A DNA stretch of 12,532 nt from positions 24,969-37,500 of the forward strand of contig PAHQ01000038.1 in the NCBI GenBank assembly GCA_002705125.1. Reading direction: 5' to 3'. This document shows, in pieces, positions 1 through 6,806 of this stretch (the first letter of the stretch is position 1; each line of letters opens with the position of its first letter). Source of the stretch: Verrucomicrobiales bacterium (GTDB lineage: Bacteria > Verrucomicrobiota > Verrucomicrobiia > Verrucomicrobiales > DEV007). The translations under genes were made by a program, and so were the position numbers. The notes under the pieces were generated by a model. That model saw nothing but the letters and a program-made list of their open reading frames with translations, had not been told where the DNA came from and ran no database searches.

Positions 1-72
1 TTTATTCTAAAAACTCCAAAACACGTGGAAATTGGTGACATCTTGTTAAGACCTCAAGATCAAAAAATTTAA
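1..72 (+). CDS. 3' end of a probable short-chain dehydrogenase/reductase (partial)
   Basis: Frame 1 is open from the window edge to a TAA at 70-72 and gives a 23-residue tail containing the stretch TPKHVEIGDILLRPQDQ. Classical short-chain dehydrogenases (YdfG-like NAD(P)-dependent oxidoreductases) commonly end with a Pro-x-His-Val-x-Ile-x-x-Ile-x-x-x-Pro-x-x-Gln pattern, and this tail fits it well. The catalytic Tyr-x-x-x-Lys and the Rossmann fold would lie outside the window, so the substrate cannot be guessed. The stop is 52 bases before the MarR gene on the same strand, so co-transcription is possible. The call rests on a short motif; a chance open frame is the alternative. Confidence 0.55.
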   Translation, partial: FILKTPKHVEIGDILLRPQDQKI

Positions 73-78
73 AATAAA

Positions 79-106
79 TATCACAAAACAAATCCTAAAA
101 TATTAT
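79..106 (+). promoter_or_regulatory. weak candidate promoter before the MarR gene
   Basis: TATTAT at 101-106 matches five of six bases of the sigma-70 -10 consensus and would place a transcription start about 12 bases before the ATG at 125. The matching -35 region (around 79-84, TATCAC) is poor. The stretch is so AT-rich that such matches are expected by chance. No Shine-Dalgarno motif precedes the ATG. Confidence 0.2.
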
Positions 107-124
107 ACCACCGTATTAGAATTA

Positions 125-586
125 ATGCACATTGCATCGGAAGAATATAACAATGATTTTACGTACAAATTTTCTTTGTGCTCTAATCACTTCAAGCCAC
201 TAGCTAGAAAAGTACTATTATCTAACGGGCTTACCGACGAGTTTTTCGACCAAATGATGTCTTTATTAATTTGTTTAAATAAAAATGGTCCACTAATACT
301 TAAAGACCTAGTTGAAGAAACAGCGCTCCCATACCCAACATTAAGCAACCTTATTGATAGAGGCGAGGCCATCAACGTTATTGAAAGAATCAAAAGCCCA
401 GATGATGGAAGAGCTAGAACCATCCAGTTAACTAATTACTGCGAAGAAGAAATTATGCCTAAAATATTAAGGGCAAAGGATCAGACAAACGAGGTTCTTA
501 CATCAAATTTAAGTAGCATCGAGAAAAGCGAATTCATAACGCTCCTTGGCAAAATTACAGATTCTTTAAAAGCCAGCGTTAAATAA
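125..586 (+). CDS. MarR-family winged-helix transcriptional regulator
   Basis: This 153-residue protein has the usual MarR length and layout: N-terminal dimerisation helices (about 10-50), a winged helix-turn-helix (about 57-104) and C-terminal dimerisation helices (about 107-150). The recognition region holds LPYPTLSNLIDR (68-79). The wing carries the family's Asp-x-Arg-x-Arg signature as D94-G-R96-A-R98, followed by the beta-strand TIQLT. Such proteins act as cytoplasmic dimers, usually repressing their own or neighbouring genes until a small ligand or oxidant binds. Three cysteines (C19, C50, C106) are present; C19 sits in the first helix, roughly where OhrR-type sensors have their reactive cysteine, but the resemblance is loose. 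The gene lies 58 bases ahead of the PSCyt1/DUF1549/DUF1553 gene on the same strand, so that gene pair is the obvious candidate target. Ligand and operator are not identifiable. Confidence 0.88.
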   Translation: MHIASEEYNNDFTYKFSLCSNHFKPLARKVLLSNGLTDEFFDQMMSLLICLNKNGPLILKDLVEETALPYPTLSNLIDRGEAINVIERIKSPDDGRARTIQLTNYCEEEIMPKILRAKDQTNEVLTSNLSSIEKSEFITLLGKITDSLKASVK

Positions 587-607
587 TTTATTTCTGTATA
601 TTTGTCA

Positions 608-647
608 TTTTCAGTTATAAACAACAGTGCTATGATCTCAGGGCTTG
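608..647 (+). promoter_or_regulatory. start region of the PSCyt1/DUF1549 gene: candidate promoter and TTG initiation codon
   Basis: TTTTCA (608-613) and TATGAT (631-636) are 17 bases apart, matching four and five of six sigma-70 consensus bases. A start of transcription about seven bases later would fall almost on the TTG at 645, so if this promoter is real the mRNA would be nearly leaderless. An in-frame TGA at 633-635 blocks any earlier start, and the next in-frame ATG is residue 104, inside the haem domain, so TTG 645 is the best choice. AGGG at 640-643 is too close to act as a normal ribosome-binding site. Confidence 0.3.
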
Positions 648-3452
648 TTCCGTTTCTCTCCTATTATCGTAATATTATTTACACTCCATTGTAAGGCCTA
701 TGGAGATTTAAAATCACATAATAGACAAAAAAGCGAACAATTATTCTCAACTAGAGTTAAACAAATCTTAAGTAGTAAATGCTTTCCATGCCATGGTGAA
801 AACTCTGATCTAAAGGGGGGGTTAGATATTACATCATTAGATACCATACTGAGCGGAGGAGAAAGCGGCAGGCCGGCAATAGTTCCAAAAAAACCACTCT
901 TGAGTCCTCTGTACTTATCAATAAAAAAAGAGGAAGTTAATAATTGGGAAAAAATGCCTCCTAAAAAAAATGACAGACTTCACCAAAATGAGATTAAAAG
1001 CATAAAAGATTGGATAGAGTTGGGAGCCTATTGGCCGGATAAAACAACTCAAGAAGATTATATTAAAGAGGAAAGGGGGGAGAAAATTACAGATGAAGGA
1101 ATCATTGTTAAAACAAGCGGAGGATTGTCTGAAGATTGGACATATCGCAGATACAAATCTGAAGACATTTGGGCATTCGAAAAATTAAAGGATACAAAAA
1201 TACCTGAAGGATACAATAACCCCATCGATGCATTTATTGGTGAGCAATTAAAAAAAATAAAATTAAGACCTGCTGAACCTGCAGATTTCCGAACTTTGAT
1301 AAAGAGGGCCTATTTTGACCTCATTGGTCTACCTCCAACTCCCTTTGAAATTTATAAGTTCCGACTGGATTGGGAAAACGACGAAGATAAGGCGTGGGAC
1401 AATTTAATAACGAGATTATTAAAAAGCCCACATTACGGAGAAAAGTGGGGGCAACACTGGTTAGATATCGTTAGGTACTCTGACACAGGTGGTTATTCTA
1501 ACGATTACGAAAGATCCAATGCTTGGAGATACAGGGATTATGTGATCAGATCTTTCAACAATGATAAACCATACAACACATTTGTAATGGAACAAATTGC
1601 CGGAGATGAATTATGGGATAATAGCCCAAAAGGCCAAAAGAATCATGACCAGATTATCGCTACTGGATTTTTGAGGATGGGTCCATGGGATCCGGCAATG
1701 ATAAAAGTTCCAGAAGCTAGGCAAATATATTTAGACGATGTTGTAAATTCTGTAGGAGAAACGTTTTTGAGTACTACTATGCGATGCTTTAAATGTCATG
1801 ATCATAAATCTGATCCATTGCCAACGCGCGATTACTATCAAATGTATTCAGCATTTGCGGGAACACAGATGGCTGAAAGAGCTGTCCCATTCCTAGATAA
1901 TGAAAACTTGAACCGTTTCTCGAACGAAAAAAAACAAATTACTAAACTATTAAGTTTTGCAGAAAATAAGGTCAAAATCCTCACCACTAAAAGAGAAAAT
2001 GCCGCAAAACACTGGTTTAGCTCAAGAGGATTAGAATACATTTCTCATTCTAAAAGAAAAAACCTTCCAGATCACAAAAAACCCCCAAGGCATGTCGGCT
2101 TGAACCATATTGAACAGGGACGGCTGAAAGTCAGAGAGCAGGACTCTTGGATTTGGGAAAGGCGACTCGAAAGGTTTTCACCTATTGCTCAAAGTGTTTA
2201 CAACGGAGAAGACCCTAGTGGAAAGCTGATGAATGCCAGAAAACTAAGGATACGAAAACTTGATAACCAGGAATGGAAGCCTATCAACCACATTTATCTA
2301 GGGGGGTCACTAAACGCTCTTGGTGATAAAGTCGAACCCGGAGTACTGAGCGCCCTAGGAGTAAAAACAAACAGTAATGTAAAAGAACCCTATCTTATTG
2401 AGGATAAACTCAAAGGGAGGAGACTCTCTGTGGCTAGATGGATCACAAATCCCGAAAATTCACTTACATCAAGATCTATAGTCAATAGGATATGGCAATA
2501 TCATTTTGGGAAAGCAATAGCTGGAAACCCAAACAATTTTGGAGCCAAAGGTAAAAGACCAACGCATCCCAAGCTATTAGATTGGCTGGCATCTGATTTT
2601 GTTAAAAATGATTGGAAATTTAAAAGGCTCCACAAATTAATAATGCTCTCAAAAACTTACAGGCAGGGCTATTTCAATTCTCAAAAAGAGATAATTAAAA
2701 CCAAAGATCCTAACAATGAGTATCTTTCTTATTTTTCTCCTAGACGTCTAACATCAGAGGAAATTAGAGATAGCATTCTTAAGATGAGCGGTGAACTAAA
2801 CACGGAAATCGGGGGAGTGCCAGTTATGCCTGAAATCAATATGGAAGTAGCCCTAGAACCACGAATGATTCAGTTTTCCCTGGCGCCTGCTTATCAGCCC
2901 TCAAGAACACCAAAAGAAAGAAATAGGAGAACCATCTATACTTATAAGGTCAGAGGGCAACCGAACCCATTCCTCGAAATTTTTAACCAGCCTAATCCTA
3001 ACCAATCGTGTGAGAAAAGAGTAACCACCACCGCGACACCTCAAGCATTTACGTTAATGAATAGCGAAACAATGAGTGATAGATCAATCGCTATGGCTCT
3101 AAGAGTTGAAAAAGAGGCCGAAACTATAGAACTTAAAGTTAAAAAGGCCATACAACTAATCTTTGGTCGAGTTCCAAATAAAAATGAATCAGAAAGATTA
3201 AAAAAATATATCCGTGAAATGCATCAATATCATGAGCATAATCAGCCCAAGAAAAAAAAATATCCAGTTAGAATTATTCGATCTTTAGTCGAAGAATTAA
3301 GCGGAAAACCCTTTGAATACGAAGAGATATTACCGAATTACGCAAATTACACTGCGGATCAAAAAGCTAGCGACGTGAGCCCTAAAACGAGAGCGTTAGC
3401 TGACATGTGTTTACTTCTTTTTAATACAAACGAATTCATATATATTTATTAA
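645..3452 (+). CDS. secreted PSCyt1/DUF1549/DUF1553 (PSD1) haem-c protein
   Basis: The 935-residue product starts with a signal peptide (hydrophobic 7-14, likely cleavage after A-Y-G at 18-20). A Planctomycete-type cytochrome c domain (PSCyt1, about 35-135) follows, with haem motif C46-F-P-C49-H50 and M104-P-P as the likely distal methionine. DUF1549 spans about 190-410 and contains the family block around W269-H271-W272 and a second C381-F-K-C384-H385 followed by D-H-K-S-D-P. DUF1553/PSD1 runs from about 590 to the end, with SLTSRSIVNRIWQYHFG (606-622), TATPQAFTLMNSE (796-808) and a terminal NTNEF. The linker around 425-520 is charged and partly helical. The length is normal for a version without an inserted lectin or Ig-like domain. 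Such proteins are abundant in Planctomycetes and Verrucomicrobia, are placed in the periplasm or at the cell surface, and are nearly always paired with a DUF1501 gene, as here (26 bases downstream). Their reaction is not established. Initiation at TTG is forced by an upstream in-frame stop. Confidence 0.93.
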   Translation: MFRFSPIIVILFTLHCKAYGDLKSHNRQKSEQLFSTRVKQILSSKCFPCHGENSDLKGGLDITSLDTILSGGESGRPAIVPKKPLLSPLYLSIKKEEVNNWEKMPPKKNDRLHQNEIKSIKDWIELGAYWPDKTTQEDYIKEERGEKITDEGIIVKTSGGLSEDWTYRRYKSEDIWAFEKLKDTKIPEGYNNPIDAFIGEQLKKIKLRPAEPADFRTLIKRAYFDLIGLPPTPFEIYKFRLDWENDEDKAWDNLITRLLKSPHYGEKWGQHWLDIVRYSDTGGYSNDYERSNAWRYRDYVIRSFNNDKPYNTFVMEQIAGDELWDNSPKGQKNHDQIIATGFLRMGPWDPAMIKVPEARQIYLDDVVNSVGETFLSTTMRCFKCHDHKSDPLPTRDYYQMYSAFAGTQMAERAVPFLDNENLNRFSNEKKQITKLLSFAENKVKILTTKRENAAKHWFSSRGLEYISHSKRKNLPDHKKPPRHVGLNHIEQGRLKVREQDSWIWERRLERFSPIAQSVYNGEDPSGKLMNARKLRIRKLDNQEWKPINHIYLGGSLNALGDKVEPGVLSALGVKTNSNVKEPYLIEDKLKGRRLSVARWITNPENSLTSRSIVNRIWQYHFGKAIAGNPNNFGAKGKRPTHPKLLDWLASDFVKNDWKFKRLHKLIMLSKTYRQGYFNSQKEIIKTKDPNNEYLSYFSPRRLTSEEIRDSILKMSGELNTEIGGVPVMPEINMEVALEPRMIQFSLAPAYQPSRTPKERNRRTIYTYKVRGQPNPFLEIFNQPNPNQSCEKRVTTTATPQAFTLMNSETMSDRSIAMALRVEKEAETIELKVKKAIQLIFGRVPNKNESERLKKYIREMHQYHEHNQPKKKKYPVRIIRSLVEELSGKPFEYEEILPNYANYTADQKASDVSPKTRALADMCLLLFNTNEFIYIY

Positions 3453-3478
3453 CCAGTGAATTAAATTTAATTTACGAA

Positions 3479-4861
3479 ATGCTATATCAAAATCGTCGAG
3501 AGCACATTTTTGGCCTTGGTTCCTCTCTTGGAGCATTGGCCATGACTGATTTGATAGCAAAAGACAATCAGGGTCCATTATATCCCAAAAACCCAATGCA
3601 TGATGCCAAGGCAAAGGCGGTGATTATGTTATTTATGGAAGGAGGACCTAGTCAAGTTGATACTTTTGACCCAAAACCAAAGCTTGATGAAATGCATAAA
3701 AAGGAGTCCACTAGAACTTCTGGGCTCGCTACCGGTTCACGTTTTTTTGTAGGTAGCCCGTTTTCTTCAAGGAAAGTTGGTGAGTCTGGAATAGAAATGA
3801 GTGACCAATGGGTTCACCTTGCAAACCCAGAAATTGCTGATGAATTATGCAATTATAGAGGCTGTCAGGCTGAATCATTAAATCACCCTGAAGCTTTATT
3901 TCAGATGAACACTGGGAGCAGACTAGGAGGTGATCCAGCCATAGGGTCCTGGATCAATTATGGTCTGGGATCTGTAAATCAAAATTTACCAGGATATGTA
4001 GTGATGAGCGAATTGGCACTTCCTCAAGGTGGATCAAGGAACTGGCACAATGGCTTTCTTCCAGCTCACTACCAGGGCACAAGATTAAGGCCGAAAGGTT
4101 CACCAATTCTTGATTTGAATGCTCCCCAGCACAAAAACAGGACTCACCAAAGGAGGGCATTAGACGAACTCGGATTTTTAAACAATCAACATTCTGCAAA
4201 ATATTCAGAACATGAAGATCTCACTACTCGTATGGAAAATTACGAGTTAGCCTACCGCATGCAAATGGAAGTACCTGATTTAATGGATTTGAGTCAGGAA
4301 CCTAAATTAATTCAAGAAGATTATGGTTTAAATGATAAGCATACTGCATCTTTCGGTAAGCAGTGCCTCATGGCAAGAAGACTAGTTGAAAAAGGGGTAA
4401 GATTTGTCCAGATTTTTTCAGGAGGGTGGGATAGTCATGATTATCTTGAAAGGGGGCACTCATCTAGAATTAAAAGTGTTGATAAGCCTATGGCCGCTTT
4501 AATTAAAGATCTTAAAAACAGAGGGATGTTGGACTCAACTTTGGTTATTTGGACAGGTGAATTTGGAAGGACACCAGACAACAACCGTAGAGGAGGAGTT
4601 TATGCTCTAGGACGGGGGCATAATATTGATGCAATGACTATGATGTTAGCTGGGGGAGGTGTCAAAAGAGGCGCCATAGTGGGTGCAACAGATGAAATAG
4701 GCAGTAAAGCCACCGAAGTCGTTCACCCAATTAGAGATTTACACGTTACCATTCTTCATTTGTTAGGTTTGAATGATAATAAACTTACCTATTTTCATGG
4801 CGGTAGGTATAAGCAATTATCGCAGTTTGGAGGTCAAGTGATCGGCGATATTATTTCCTAA
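3479..4861 (+). CDS. DUF1501 family protein (alkaline-phosphatase/sulfatase-like fold), Tat-like N-terminus
   Basis: This 460-residue protein carries the DUF1501 hallmarks: FMEGGPSQVDTFDPKP (52-67), GGWDSH (315-320), WTGEFGRTP (358-366) and GRGHN (378-382). It ends in the usual HPIRDLHVTILHLLGL segment (416-431). The family is related to the alkaline phosphatase/sulfatase superfamily. D61, D64, D318, H320, E361 and H381 are conserved acidic or histidine positions that could bind metal, but no activity is established. The N-terminus has a twin arginine (R6-R7) followed by a short hydrophobic GLGSSLGALAM stretch (12-22), like the Tat-type starts of relatives although the consensus is imperfect; export is therefore likely. 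It lies 26 bases after the PSCyt1/DUF1549/DUF1553 gene and almost certainly shares its transcript. The ATG at 3479 is accepted because it places the twin-arginine segment at the N-terminus; no Shine-Dalgarno motif precedes it. Confidence 0.93.
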   Translation: MLYQNRREHIFGLGSSLGALAMTDLIAKDNQGPLYPKNPMHDAKAKAVIMLFMEGGPSQVDTFDPKPKLDEMHKKESTRTSGLATGSRFFVGSPFSSRKVGESGIEMSDQWVHLANPEIADELCNYRGCQAESLNHPEALFQMNTGSRLGGDPAIGSWINYGLGSVNQNLPGYVVMSELALPQGGSRNWHNGFLPAHYQGTRLRPKGSPILDLNAPQHKNRTHQRRALDELGFLNNQHSAKYSEHEDLTTRMENYELAYRMQMEVPDLMDLSQEPKLIQEDYGLNDKHTASFGKQCLMARRLVEKGVRFVQIFSGGWDSHDYLERGHSSRIKSVDKPMAALIKDLKNRGMLDSTLVIWTGEFGRTPDNNRRGGVYALGRGHNIDAMTMMLAGGGVKRGAIVGATDEIGSKATEVVHPIRDLHVTILHLLGLNDNKLTYFHGGRYKQLSQFGGQVIGDIIS

Positions 4862-4864
4862 GTA

Positions 4865-4881
4865 ATAGCTTAGATAGCTAT
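4865..4881 (+). terminator. small hairpin just after the DUF1501 stop codon
   Basis: ATAGCT (4865-4870) and AGCTAT (4876-4881) form a perfect six-base stem with a five-base loop, three bases past the stop codon. No run of T follows, so it does not meet the definition of an intrinsic terminator. It could stabilise the mRNA 3' end or be chance. Confidence 0.2.
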
Positions 4882-5076
4882 AAATGATAAGAGTGACATA
4901 CTTTCATAAACCATTTTCTGAGTGGCATTTCAGACCTCAACTAAGGCACAGTATTAATTTCGGAGTATTCGAAATGGAATTCGTTATGAATAGGTAAGAT
5001 TTTGGAAATAGCTACCCAGTTAAAGTAAATTACCTCATCCCTCATAACATTATAATTATACTTGTTTACTCAAGCT

Positions 5077-5097
5077 CAATAAATAATAACTTTATTG
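5077..5097. terminator. AT-rich inverted repeat in the convergent intergenic region
   Basis: CAATAAA (5077-5083) and TTTATTG (5091-5097) form a seven-base stem with a seven-base loop, 22 bases past the stop of the minus-strand esterase gene. It is positioned to end transcription from either side of the convergent junction. It contains only two G-C pairs and has no T-tract on either strand, so the call is weak. Confidence 0.22.
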
Positions 5098-5119
5098 GAT
5101 ATAAATTCAGTCATCAAAC

Positions 5120-6766
5120 TCATTGACTTCTTTTTAAATAAAAATCTCCTAAAATTTCTCCCAACTGAATAATCCCTTCACTTGAAATAACTAATTTTTT
5201 TACCTGTGGAACAAGATCAAAGTTCTTTATGTGAAAGAGATGCATGTCATCCTTCACAATCTTTTCAACTTCTGAAACAACATCAATCTTATTGACGCTT
5301 TTGTCATCTGTTGGCGATTGTTGGCTCAAGTACCAATTTAGCTTCTCATTTTCCAAATCCTTTCGACTTTGTTCAACAATTGATTTTATCCACCTAGGTG
5401 CATTAGTACGGTGTGGGCCAAAAGACATATCATTTTCTCCAATGTGATAAAAAATTCCCTCAAGCCTTACTTTATTTCCTTTCTTACGGATTTCGCTGAT
5501 TGATTCTTTTACAAAATTAATGAATTTTTCATATAAATTACGAGATTTTGCCATGCTCCCGTCAGGGGTCCAATCTATGATTTGAGAGCCACTATGAGTA
5601 AACTTTGCGATCGCAAAATCTCCGATATTTTTTTTATCTAGAAAGGATCCAAAGCTTAACTCGGGACCAAAGCTATCATAATAATTGACTACACCTAAAG
5701 GCTCCCACCCTTTCGAAACCTTATAACCTCCTCCAAGGCTATATTTATAAGCAACACCTAGATTATCTTTTAGGAGTAATTCCTGATCTTTTCTTTTTGT
5801 AATATCTTGTGTGAAAGCCCTCTCCCCTTCCATATTCCGATGACCAGCCATAATAAATAATTTCACTGTAGTATTTTTCGGATATGGCCATTCATTTAGT
5901 TTTCTTAATTCGTTTTCAGCTTGACCCAATGAACTCAAATATGCGTTGGCATAATTGAGACCATGCTGTAACTGCCCCAAAGTACCGTAATGATAATGGA
6001 GGCCTACTCCACCACCTATCTCGACCCCGATATGAGCTGTTGGAATATATTTTGCAAGTGAATCAGATTCAGTAACCTGCCTCTGACCTTTACTAATTGC
6101 ATACATTCTTGGCCTAAGATCCATTCCCCAAATTGTTTTAGTACACAGTTCACCGATATAAAATTTTAGACCAGGTATCCCAAGATCCTCACGCCATCTT
6201 TTAAGAAAGTTTTGAAGATTTTCTCCATAATTATTCATATAGTCTTCATTGAACATGTCGTTCTCACCTTGATGCCACATGAAACCCTCAAGTTCATATT
6301 CAATGTTTTTTTTCTTCAGTTCATTAAGTGCACTTTTAACTAAATTCAAAGCTAGAGGATACATCTTAAATCCCGATGGCTTATCAGGATTCCAATCACC
6401 TCCGAGGTGCGTACCTCCCGCGGCACATTTGATAATAGCCACTGGCTCATTAATTGAGGTAGACACTTTTCTTGCAAAACTCATCTCTGGACCAACCACA
6501 TTATTGACTGGATTAAGGGGTTCCCAATTGTCAGATTCGAATTTTCTCTCACGACCAATTGAATAATAAAACATGTTAGCTTCTTGCTTTTTTCCATATC
6601 CAACAAAAGGAGGGAAAGTATCTATTGCCTTAACATTGGAATCAGATCCAACCATGTTTGACTGGCCAGCAAAGATAAAAACTTTTAATTTCTTTTTGGC
6701 TTGAGAAGTATCTGTGAACAGTAGAATTGATACAACAATCAATAAGACTTTAAGACATTTTTTCAT
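5120..6766 (-). CDS. secreted tandem SASA-domain protein (sialate O-acetylesterase / acetylxylan esterase-like), second domain degenerate
   Basis: The 548-residue product has a signal peptide (K2-K3, hydrophobic 7-17, cleavage near S-Q-A at 21-23) and two copies of the SASA/DUF303 GDSL-like esterase domain. Domain 1 (about 26-285) has the nucleophile block FAGQSNM with S36, the GGTHLGGDW segment (117-125) and WHQGEND with H165 (164-170). A His-rich GLHYHYGTLGQ block (255-265) stands where the last catalytic His is expected, although the usual Asp three residues earlier is V254. Domain 2 (about 299-545) repeats the pattern as MAGHRNM (306-312) and FYHIGENDM (439-447), but the serine is replaced by R310 and the C-terminal His block by SSEGIIQLGE. 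Only domain 1 is therefore likely to be catalytic, removing acetyl groups from sugars or polysaccharides outside the cytoplasm. The substrate cannot be told. It is the last gene of the minus-strand cluster, 40 bases after the peptidase gene. Confidence 0.85.
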   Translation of the reverse strand: MKKCLKVLLIVVSILLFTDTSQAKKKLKVFIFAGQSNMVGSDSNVKAIDTFPPFVGYGKKQEANMFYYSIGRERKFESDNWEPLNPVNNVVGPEMSFARKVSTSINEPVAIIKCAAGGTHLGGDWNPDKPSGFKMYPLALNLVKSALNELKKKNIEYELEGFMWHQGENDMFNEDYMNNYGENLQNFLKRWREDLGIPGLKFYIGELCTKTIWGMDLRPRMYAISKGQRQVTESDSLAKYIPTAHIGVEIGGGVGLHYHYGTLGQLQHGLNYANAYLSSLGQAENELRKLNEWPYPKNTTVKLFIMAGHRNMEGERAFTQDITKRKDQELLLKDNLGVAYKYSLGGGYKVSKGWEPLGVVNYYDSFGPELSFGSFLDKKNIGDFAIAKFTHSGSQIIDWTPDGSMAKSRNLYEKFINFVKESISEIRKKGNKVRLEGIFYHIGENDMSFGPHRTNAPRWIKSIVEQSRKDLENEKLNWYLSQQSPTDDKSVNKIDVVSEVEKIVKDDMHLFHIKNFDLVPQVKKLVISSEGIIQLGEILGDFYLKRSQ

Positions 6767-6806
6767 ATCCCAAAAAACACTCTTTAATATGTTTTTACCA
6801 GTAATT

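Noticed and set aside
40..60. Inverted repeat ATCTTG...CAAGAT (six-base arms, nine-base spacer), considered as an operator for the MarR protein.
   Set aside because: It lies inside the probable dehydrogenase coding tail, is 65 bases from the MarR start and does not overlap a good promoter; six-base arms are weak evidence.
815..821. Run of seven G in the haem domain of the same gene, considered as a frameshift site.
   Set aside because: The frame is continuous and the residues around it (DLKGGLDI) match the PSCyt1 pattern.
3252..3260. Run of nine A in the DUF1549/DUF1553 gene, considered as a slippage or phase-variation site.
   Set aside because: It encodes part of a Lys-rich stretch in an intact frame in AT-rich DNA; nothing suggests regulated slippage.
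4884..4997. A 37-codon plus-strand open frame (ATG 4884, TAA 4995-4997) in the convergent intergenic region.
   Set aside because: It has no ribosome-binding site, recognisable motif or hydrophobic segment, and open frames of this length are common by chance.
5244..5447. Plus-strand open frame of 67 codons opposite the esterase gene, and similar antisense frames elsewhere.
   Set aside because: They are reverse-strand shadows of genes with strong family motifs and show no domain features of their own.
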